In this document: positions 6,546-11,963 of the stretch, one piece after another
How the letters are laid out: each line of letters begins with the position of its first letter
How positions within the stretch are numbered: position 1 is the stretch's first letter
Assembly: GCA_910577235.1 (NCBI GenBank)
Contig: CAJTMX010000058.1
Span: 1-11,963 of the forward strand
Direction of reading: 5' to 3'
Origin: an uncultured Acetatifactor sp.
GTDB lineage: Bacteria > Bacillota > Clostridia > Lachnospirales > Lachnospiraceae
Length of the DNA stretch: 11,963 nt
Program-made: the position numbers and the translations under genes
Notes under the pieces: generated by a model
What the model was told of the DNA's origin: nothing
What the model saw: only the letters and a program-made list of their open reading frames with translations
The model's database searches: none

Positions 6546-7598
6546 ATGGAACACCGCGGATCATTTTACCTGTCATACCGCATCAGGGTTATCAGGGCAG
6601 TGCTGATCAGTCTGCTGCTGATCCTCCTGACGGCGGCGTTGGTCCGTGGGATCCTTCGTGGTGAGTCCGTCGGGCTGCTGTGGGCGGCGCTGGCCGCGCT
6701 TGGAGTGGGCGAACTGGCCGTGCGGCGCTGGATTTACGCCCCTTTTTTGACACGAGAACGCGCCCTCCGGCTGATTGTGGAGGGCGGAGCGGATGAACAA
6801 GAGGAGGACGTGGCGTTAACCTGCGCGCTTTCCCCTGCGGAGGAGCAGATGTTCCAGCAAATGCGTCAGGTCATTGATCCGGCCCACCTGTTCAATCTGA
6901 ACAAACGGCAGGCCCAATATCTGGCGCTGCAGAACCAGATTAATCCCCATTTTCTTTACAACACTTTGGAGAGTATCCGCAGCGAGGCCATGCTGGCCAA
7001 GCTGGACAGCGTGGCCGATATGACGGAGGCGTTGGCCACCTTTTTTCGATATACCATCAGCAAGGTGGAGAACCTGGTGACGGTGGAGGAGGAACTGCAA
7101 AACTGCGAGACCTATTTCCGAATCCAGCAGTATCGGTTTGGGGACAGGCTCAGCTTGGACATCCAGTGCGATGAGGAGGACCGGGACGAGCTGTACCGCT
7201 CCCGGCTTCCAAAGCTGACCCTGCAGCCCATTTTGGAAAACAGCATCATCCATGGTACTGAGCTGAAGGTCGGTACGGGCCATCTGACCATCCGGCTCCA
7301 GCGGACCCAAAAGCGCCTGCTCATCAGCGTGTCCGACGACGGCGTCGGGATGGAAGAAACAGTGCTGGAGCAGTTGAACAACCGCCTGGGCAAGGGCGGC
7401 ATCGTCAACTCCCAGCCAAAGGAGGAGAACCAGGGCGGTGTAGCGCTGGTGAACGTGGATAACCGCATCCGTCTATTGTTCGGAGAGGAATACGGGCTCC
7501 ACGTCTATTCCATGGTGGGCCTGGGAACCACGGTGGAAATCACGCTGCCCTGTATCCTGAACGACTGGGATGTGAAAAATCCGGAGGCGCTGCAATGA
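6546..7598 (+). CDS. Membrane histidine kinase of the YesM/LytS-like family, lacking a sensor domain
   Basis: Sensor histidine kinase, 350 residues, expected to phosphorylate the adjacent AraC-type regulator. Two hydrophobic segments (about 18-34 and 43-58) are joined by only about eight to ten residues, so there is essentially no extracellular domain. YesM proteins normally carry a large extracellular sensor and are near 550-600 residues. A linker of about 60 residues leads to the His_kinase domain with the phosphoacceptor motif QNQINPHFLYN (H135). The ATPase domain has LQPILENSIIHG (N-box, N232), SDDGVGM (263-269) and GLGTTVEITLP (325-335). Catalytic parts look intact. The ribosome site GAGGAGGG lies six bases before the ATG. 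Its TGA overlaps the next start as ATGA. With no outside sensor it must receive its signal through the membrane segments or a partner; the overlapping pseudo-ATPase is the prime candidate. Confidence 0.92.
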   Translation: MEHRGSFYLSYRIRVIRAVLISLLLILLTAALVRGILRGESVGLLWAALAALGVGELAVRRWIYAPFLTRERALRLIVEGGADEQEEDVALTCALSPAEEQMFQQMRQVIDPAHLFNLNKRQAQYLALQNQINPHFLYNTLESIRSEAMLAKLDSVADMTEALATFFRYTISKVENLVTVEEELQNCETYFRIQQYRFGDRLSLDIQCDEEDRDELYRSRLPKLTLQPILENSIIHGTELKVGTGHLTIRLQRTQKRLLISVSDDGVGMEETVLEQLNNRLGKGGIVNSQPKEENQGGVALVNVDNRIRLLFGEEYGLHVYSMVGLGTTVEITLPCILNDWDVKNPEALQ

Positions 7599-9067
7599 GG
7601 GAAGAAGCGCTGCGCATGACCCATGTAACCTGCCGGGAGCAGGGGAGTACGCCCCTGCGGGATTTTAATTTGAATATTTTCACCGGGGAGATCATGGGGC
7701 TGATCCCCCTCAACGGTGGCCACGGCATGACGGTGCTCATTGACCTGCTGCGGCAGAACCTGCCGCTGCAGCGCGGGAACATCTACTACAGGGAGGAATT
7801 GATCAATACCTGGCGGGCGGCGGCCCCTCGCTACAACCGGATCGGGGTGATCCAGAGCAACAGCTGTCTGGTGGAGGGGCTGACGGTGGCGGACAATATT
7901 TTCGTGCTGCGCCCCGCCTTCAAAAGCTGGCTGATCCGCCCCAGGCTTCTGCGCCAGCAGCTCCAGCCTGTTTTGGACAAATTCGACCCGAACCTTTCTG
8001 CCGGGGCGTATGTGGAGGATCTGACCCATTTCCAGCGATTTGTAGTGGAACTGGTGAAGGCGGTGGTGGCGGGGTGCCGCCTCATCATCCTGCGGGAAGT
8101 GAGCACCTTTATCAGTGACCTGGAGCTGTCCCGCCTCCATGATATCCTGCGGTACTATGCCGGGGAGGGCCTCTCTTTTTTATATTTGGGCTATCACTAC
8201 GAGGAACTGACCCAGATCTGTGACCGAACGGCCCTGTTCTCCAACGGGCGGATTGTCAAGATCCTGGAACACGAGCGGATCGGGGCGCCCGCCTCCTTTG
8301 ACAACATCGTCCGCAGGCAGCTGGAGCGGCACCATGACCGGGCGGGCCTGCCCCCGGTGCTGGAGGTCGAGGAACTCTCCGGCGGAGCAATAGATAAGCT
8401 GACCTTTTCCGTGGCCCCGGGAGAATGTGTGGTACTCCAGGATCTGCAGAACAGGATATTCCGCGATTTGGTCGGGCTGTTTATGGGAGATGTCCCCATC
8501 CGGGCGGGAGCGATCCGGTTGGGCGGTGTGCCCTACCGCCCAGAACAGAACCGTCAAATTGCGGTCATTGGAGAGCGGCCGGATCGCTCCATGATCTTTC
8601 CCCAGCTGAGTTATCTGGACAATCTGGGGATAACGCTGGATCACCGCCTGCCGGAGCTGTGGTTCAGCCGCCGGGTGCAGTGGGGACTTCGGCAGGAGTG
8701 TGAGAGAAAACTGGGGACAGAGGTGTTCGATTTACCGCCGGGCAAGCTTTTGACCCAGCAGAAATACGACTTGGTATACCAGCGTATCCTGCTGCAAAAT
8801 CCAAAGGTAGTTTTCTGTATACAGCCGTTTCAGGGGGCGGATATGGAAATGCGCATTCATATCTGGAAGCTCCTGGAGCAGATCCAGGAGAAAGGCATCG
8901 CGCTGGTCATTCTGGCCATTAACCTGGCGGACTCCCTCTCTCTGGCATCCCGGCTGATTCGCATCCGTCAGGATGCGCCGCCCGAAACCTATGAGCAGTC
9001 GGAGTTTGGACGCATCCCGTTCAGCGCCCCTTGGCTGGATTTGTACCGGGGGCCATCCCCCTCGTAG
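7595..9067 (+). CDS. Catalytically degenerate RbsA/MglA-like double-NBD protein (pseudo-ATPase)
   Basis: A 490-residue relative of sugar-importer ATPases; the intact one at 331 has 502. Colinear landmarks place homologous segments throughout: the GLTVADNIF segment (95-103), LYLGYHYEEL near the switch (196-205) and QGADMEMRIHIWKLL after Walker B2 (413-427). Nearly all active residues are lost. Walker A1 reads PLNGGHGMT (38-46), with Gly for the essential Lys. Walker B1 has Arg167 for Asp though Glu168 remains. The switch His is Tyr200. Walker A2 is replaced by LQDLQNRIFRD. Walker B2 is FCIQPFQGAD, losing Asp and Glu. The LSGGNQQ signature is gone. The frame is intact and begins within the kinase stop (ATGA), with GGAGG seven bases upstream, implying coupled translation. 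ATP hydrolysis is very unlikely. It is probably regulatory, docking on the permease or kinase; that role is inferred. Confidence 0.88.
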   Translation: MREEALRMTHVTCREQGSTPLRDFNLNIFTGEIMGLIPLNGGHGMTVLIDLLRQNLPLQRGNIYYREELINTWRAAAPRYNRIGVIQSNSCLVEGLTVADNIFVLRPAFKSWLIRPRLLRQQLQPVLDKFDPNLSAGAYVEDLTHFQRFVVELVKAVVAGCRLIILREVSTFISDLELSRLHDILRYYAGEGLSFLYLGYHYEELTQICDRTALFSNGRIVKILEHERIGAPASFDNIVRRQLERHHDRAGLPPVLEVEELSGGAIDKLTFSVAPGECVVLQDLQNRIFRDLVGLFMGDVPIRAGAIRLGGVPYRPEQNRQIAVIGERPDRSMIFPQLSYLDNLGITLDHRLPELWFSRRVQWGLRQECERKLGTEVFDLPPGKLLTQQKYDLVYQRILLQNPKVVFCIQPFQGADMEMRIHIWKLLEQIQEKGIALVILAINLADSLSLASRLIRIRQDAPPETYEQSEFGRIPFSAPWLDLYRGPSPS

Positions 9068-9109
9068 CCGGAGGAAGGCCCACCAAGAATATGAGAGGAA
9101 TGGTAAAAC

Positions 9110-9796
9110 ATGAAGCGTTCTGAAATCAATAAGGCTCTGAAGGAACTGGAAACCATGTGCGCCCAGTACCGTTTCGCCCTGCCCCCTTTCTGCCACTTCA
9201 CCCCGGAGGAATGGCAGTCCAAGGGGCACGAGTACGATGAGGTGCGGGAGTGTATGCTGGGCTGGGACATTACTGATTACGGCAAGGGGGACTTCGACCA
9301 CTTTGGCTTCTCCCTCATCACCATCCGCAACGGGAACCGCGCCCTGGCGGACAAGTACCCCAAGGTGTACGCGGAAAAGCTCCTTTACCTGAAGGAAGGC
9401 CAGTACGCCCCCAACCACTTCCACTGGTACAAGACGGAGGACATCATCAACCGGGGCGGCGGGAACGTGTTGATCCGGGTGTACAATTCCCTGCCGGATG
9501 AGGAAATCGACTACAACTCCGACGTCACTGTCCACACCGATGGGCACACTTACACGGTTCCGGCAGGAACCCAAATCCGGCTCACCCCTGGCGAGAGCAT
9601 CCACATCCAGCAGCGGCTGTACCACGACTTCACCGTGGAGGAGGGCGGCGGCCCGGTGCTGCTGGGAGAGGTCAGCCAGTGCAACGACGACAACACGGAC
9701 AACCGCTTCAATCCTCCCGTGGGCCGTTTCCCGGAAATTGAGGAGGATGAGCCCCCCTACCGGCTGCTGTGCAACGAGTACCCGGCGGCAAGGTGA
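9110..9796 (+). CDS. D-lyxose ketol-isomerase family (D-lyxose/D-mannose isomerase)
   Basis: Cupin-fold, metal-dependent sugar isomerase of 228 residues. The family interconverts D-lyxose and D-xylulose and, in characterised members, D-mannose and D-fructose. Recognised by its overall sequence and the core NHFHWYKTEDIINRGGGNV (102-120), which supplies likely metal ligands H103, H105 and E110. A later QQRLYHDF segment supplies H172. The C-terminal GEVSQCNDDNTDNRF (186-200) is also typical. The start has GAGAGGAA (9093-9100) nine bases upstream and follows the pseudo-ATPase stop by 42 bases. The kinase gene starts ten bases after its TGA, so the two are surely co-transcribed. With the kinase it makes a two-step route from an unphosphorylated aldose to a ketose phosphate; whether the natural substrate is mannose or lyxose cannot be decided from sequence. 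Confidence 0.9.
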   Translation: MKRSEINKALKELETMCAQYRFALPPFCHFTPEEWQSKGHEYDEVRECMLGWDITDYGKGDFDHFGFSLITIRNGNRALADKYPKVYAEKLLYLKEGQYAPNHFHWYKTEDIINRGGGNVLIRVYNSLPDEEIDYNSDVTVHTDGHTYTVPAGTQIRLTPGESIHIQQRLYHDFTVEEGGGPVLLGEVSQCNDDNTDNRFNPPVGRFPEIEEDEPPYRLLCNEYPAAR

Positions 9797-9806
9797 GGGC
9801 GGCGCT

Positions 9807-10763
9807 ATGATTGATGTGACCGCATTGGGTGAATTGCTGATTGACTTCACCTATCTGAGCACCGATGAAACGGGCTACCCCACCATGGCCGCCCATCCCG
9901 GCGGGGCTCCCGCCAACTTTCTGGCCGCGCTGGCCGGATTCGGCGCCAAGACCGCCCTGCTGGGCAAAGTGGGCGCGGATGCCTTTGGGAAGCTGCTGGT
10001 CAAGACACTGGAACAGGCCGGGATTGAAACCCGAGGGCTGGTTCAGTCCAGCGGTGTGTTTACTACCTTGGCATTCGTAACCCTGGACGAGAGCGGGGAT
10101 CGGGAGTTCTCCTTCGCCCGGAAGCCGGGGGCGGACACCCGCCTCACCTTTGACGAGCTGGACCTGGGCCTGATCGACGGGGCCAGGGTGTTCCACTTCG
10201 GCAGCCTGTCCCTGACGGACGAGCCGGCCCGAACCACGACCCGGCGGGCGGTGGCCTATGCCAGGGAGCGGGGGAAGCTCGTCACCTATGACCCCAATCT
10301 GCGCAAGCCGCTGTGGAAGGATCTGGCCGAGGCCAGGGAACAGCTCCTCTGGGGGCTGGGGCAGGCGGATGTGGTCAAAATCAGCGACGAGGAGGTAGAA
10401 TTCCTGTTTGGCCTGTCCCCAGAGGAGGGGGCGGAGCGCATCCTGGACGAGTACGGCGCTAAGCTGGTATTTGTCACCTGCGGCGCGGAAGGCTGCGCCT
10501 ATCGGAATCGGAACGCCTCCGGGCGTGTGCCGGGGCTGTCCGGGCTGACTGTGACAGACACTACCGGCGCGGGGGATATTTTTGGGGGGAGCGCGGTGTG
10601 GGCGCTTTTGCAGACCGGGAAGGCCCCGGAGGGGCTGGGGCGCGGAGAGTTGGAACGCATCACCGCCTTTGCCTGTGCCAGCGCGGGGCTGTCCACCACC
10701 CGGGCCGGCGGGATCTCCAGCCTGTTTAGCCTGGAGGAGATCAAGGCGAGGATGTCTTTATGA
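9807..10763 (+). CDS. PfkB-family sugar kinase, probable fructokinase
   Basis: Ribokinase/PfkB-type kinase of 318 residues using ATP to phosphorylate a sugar in the cytoplasm. The N-terminus MIDVTALGELLIDF and the motif HPGGAPANFLAALAGFG (30-46) are typical of fructokinases. The C-terminal PfkB signature DTTGAGDIFGGSA (251-263) provides catalytic base D257. The open frame extends back to 9498, but that part runs inside the isomerase gene. The start at 9807 is chosen because the family N-terminus begins there and AGGTGAGGG (9791-9799) lies seven bases upstream. The ribosome site overlaps the isomerase stop codon, and the kinase stop overlaps the epimerase start, so the three enzymes are tightly coupled. 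Given the isomerase, fructose to fructose-6-phosphate is the likeliest reaction; xylulose or another ketose is an alternative. Confidence 0.9.
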   Translation: MIDVTALGELLIDFTYLSTDETGYPTMAAHPGGAPANFLAALAGFGAKTALLGKVGADAFGKLLVKTLEQAGIETRGLVQSSGVFTTLAFVTLDESGDREFSFARKPGADTRLTFDELDLGLIDGARVFHFGSLSLTDEPARTTTRRAVAYARERGKLVTYDPNLRKPLWKDLAEAREQLLWGLGQADVVKISDEEVEFLFGLSPEEGAERILDEYGAKLVFVTCGAEGCAYRNRNASGRVPGLSGLTVTDTTGAGDIFGGSAVWALLQTGKAPEGLGRGELERITAFACASAGLSTTRAGGISSLFSLEEIKARMSL

Positions 10764-11641
10764 ACCGCGCCGTCATTCAGAACCGGTTTCTGCGGGTGGA
10801 AGTGGAGGAGCGCGGCGCACAGCTTTTGTCCATCCGCACGGCGGACGGCGTGGAATTTCTCTGGCAGGGCGATCCGGCCTATTGGCCTGACCGGGCCCCC
10901 AACCTGTTCCCTTATGTGGCCCGGCTGACTGAGGGCAGCTATTACCTGGATGGGCTGCTTTACCACATGGACATCCATGGCTTTGCCCCTTATCTTAACT
11001 TTGCCCTCAAGGAGCAAACGCCCACGCGCCTGGTATTTGAATTGACCTCCAGTAAACGGACGCTGGCGGCATATCCCAGAGCGTTCGCGTTCCGGGTGAT
11101 TTACAAACTGGAGGACAGCGGCCTGTCCATCACCTACGAGGTGGAGAACCGTGATGAGCGCATCATGTATTTCGGCCTGGGTGCGCATCCCGGCTTTCGG
11201 GTTCCGCTGCGGGCTGGAAAGCAGTTTCAGGACTACCGCCTGCGCTTTGAGGCCCCGTGCCGCCCACGACGTATCGGTTTCACAGATGACTGCTTTTTGG
11301 ATGGAACAGACCAGGAATTTCCGTTGGAGGGAGATCAGCTTCTCCCCCTGTCGCACAGCCTGTTCGATGATGACGCAATCGTGCTGAAGGAGGTAGGCCA
11401 CCGGGTCACCCTGGAAACAGCAGGAGACACGCGGAGTGTTTCTGTAGAGTTTCCTGGCATGGACTACCTGGGGCTTTGGCATATGCCCAGGACGGACGCC
11501 CCCTATGTGTGCATTGAGCCATGGTGTTCTCTGCCCTCTGTCAAGGGAAAGATTGCCGTTTTTGAGAAGCAGTCAGATTTGATCGTTCTGCATCCCAACA
11601 AAATTTATCGCAACACATGGAGTATCAAAATCAGCGTATGA
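10760..11641 (+). CDS. Aldose 1-epimerase family protein (mutarotase, LacX-like)
   Basis: Cytoplasmic mutarotase-fold protein, 293 residues, expected to speed interconversion of alpha and beta anomers of an aldose and so supply the anomer the isomerase prefers. Family landmarks are PNLFPYVARL (47-56), MDIHGFA with H73, LGAHPGF with H143, a likely catalytic histidine, and YVCIEPWCSLP with E253 as the likely catalytic base. The shorter, LacX-like form (about 290 residues) rather than GalM (about 340) fits best. Some members of this group act on phosphorylated sugars, so the substrate is uncertain. ATG overlaps the kinase stop by four bases (ATGA), and GAGGA (10748-10752) is seven bases upstream. 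It is the last clear gene of the operon; no convincing terminator follows. Confidence 0.88.
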   Translation: MNRAVIQNRFLRVEVEERGAQLLSIRTADGVEFLWQGDPAYWPDRAPNLFPYVARLTEGSYYLDGLLYHMDIHGFAPYLNFALKEQTPTRLVFELTSSKRTLAAYPRAFAFRVIYKLEDSGLSITYEVENRDERIMYFGLGAHPGFRVPLRAGKQFQDYRLRFEAPCRPRRIGFTDDCFLDGTDQEFPLEGDQLLPLSHSLFDDDAIVLKEVGHRVTLETAGDTRSVSVEFPGMDYLGLWHMPRTDAPYVCIEPWCSLPSVKGKIAVFEKQSDLIVLHPNKIYRNTWSIKISV

Positions 11642-11963
11642 TAAAGGGCACCCGACCTCGTCGAAAATTCCGATGGGCGCCGCAGTTCAATCCGTCAAAA
11701 ACGTTGCGGGTTTGCGGCCAAAAACCGCTAAGGGAAAGATATACCATCCTTTATTGGCACCGTCGTCCTCCAGGGCGGTATCTCCATGGTGGCCTTCTTC
11801 TTTGTCAACAAAATTATATTCCTCGAGGGGGAGCCCAAGAAGATGTCATAGGCAACCCATATTGGCTCTGCGTCAAGAACCTGGATTTTTTATGCGGCAG
11901 TGTTGGGGCTTCTTCTTTGTAGACACTGGTGCAATCTATCAGTGAGAATCACGGCAGCAGGTT
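11642..11963 (+). other. Tail region without a confident gene; possible membrane-protein remnant
   Basis: After the epimerase stop no ribosome site, start codon or clean terminator is evident. One frame is open from 11732 to a TAG at 11849-11851 and would read ...GTVVLQGGISMVAFFFVNKI..., a hydrophobic helix with a charged tail. Its codons are GC-rich at third positions like the real genes nearby. The same frame stays open after the TAG to the window end and includes another hydrophobic run, WIFYAAVLGLLL. This could be the decayed 3' end of a membrane transporter gene, but no family is recognised and chance remains likely. Confidence 0.25.

Noticed and set aside
7595..9067. Idea that the degenerate ABC gene is an ordinary pseudogene
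   Set aside because: The frame is complete, the ribosome site is strong, the start is coupled to the kinase stop, and length and fold landmarks are retained. Loss is confined to catalytic motifs.
9498..9806. N-terminal extension of the sugar kinase by 103 codons
   Set aside because: The extension lies inside the isomerase gene in another frame, with Arg/Ser/Thr-rich shadow composition. The family N-terminus and a good ribosome site place the start at 9807.
11705..11730. Hairpin-like GCGG...CCGC sequence as an operon terminator
   Set aside because: The stem is short with a mismatch, and no T run follows.
11617..11945. Two overlapping plus-strand frames of 90-101 codons at the right end
   Set aside because: Basic, Pro/Arg/Ser-rich translations with no motif. 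One begins inside the epimerase gene and neither has a ribosome site.

Overview
The window holds one compact, plus-strand sugar-uptake and sugar-use locus. High GC coding DNA, strong AGGAGG-type ribosome sites, a lipoprotein binding protein and a YesM/YesN-type two-component pair suggest a GC-rich member of the Clostridia, probably a gut Oscillospiraceae relative. That assignment is inferred from style only; there is no rRNA or marker gene here.

Layout. Bases 1-330 are an AT-rich control region with a near-consensus promoter pointing left out of the window and a second promoter driving the locus to the right. Next comes an ABC importer: a double-NBD ATPase (331-1839), a RbsC-like permease (1872-2888) and a lipoprotein solute-binding protein (2965-4740). 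The binding protein is unusual in carrying two almost identical binding domains in one chain. A strong hairpin and a new -10 box follow. Then come a REC-AraC response regulator (4861-6450), a membrane histidine kinase with no extracellular sensor domain (6546-7598) and, overlapping it by 4 bp, a full-length RbsA/MglA-like double-NBD protein whose nucleotide-binding motifs are nearly all destroyed (7595-9067). The right part holds catabolic genes: a D-lyxose/D-mannose isomerase (9110-9796), a PfkB sugar kinase (9807-10763) and an aldose 1-epimerase (10760-11641). The last 320 bases hold no confident gene, only a possible membrane-protein remnant.

Working model. The importer brings in an unphosphorylated sugar. 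The mutarotase equilibrates anomers, the isomerase converts the aldose (mannose or lyxose) to the ketose (fructose or xylulose), and the kinase phosphorylates it. The two-component system presumably controls the locus. The most interesting part is the signalling module. A kinase lacking an outside sensor is translationally coupled to a dead copy of the transporter ATPase, which suggests that the pseudo-ATPase reports transporter state to the kinase. This is inference. The sequence directly shows the gene order, the overlap and the lost motifs.
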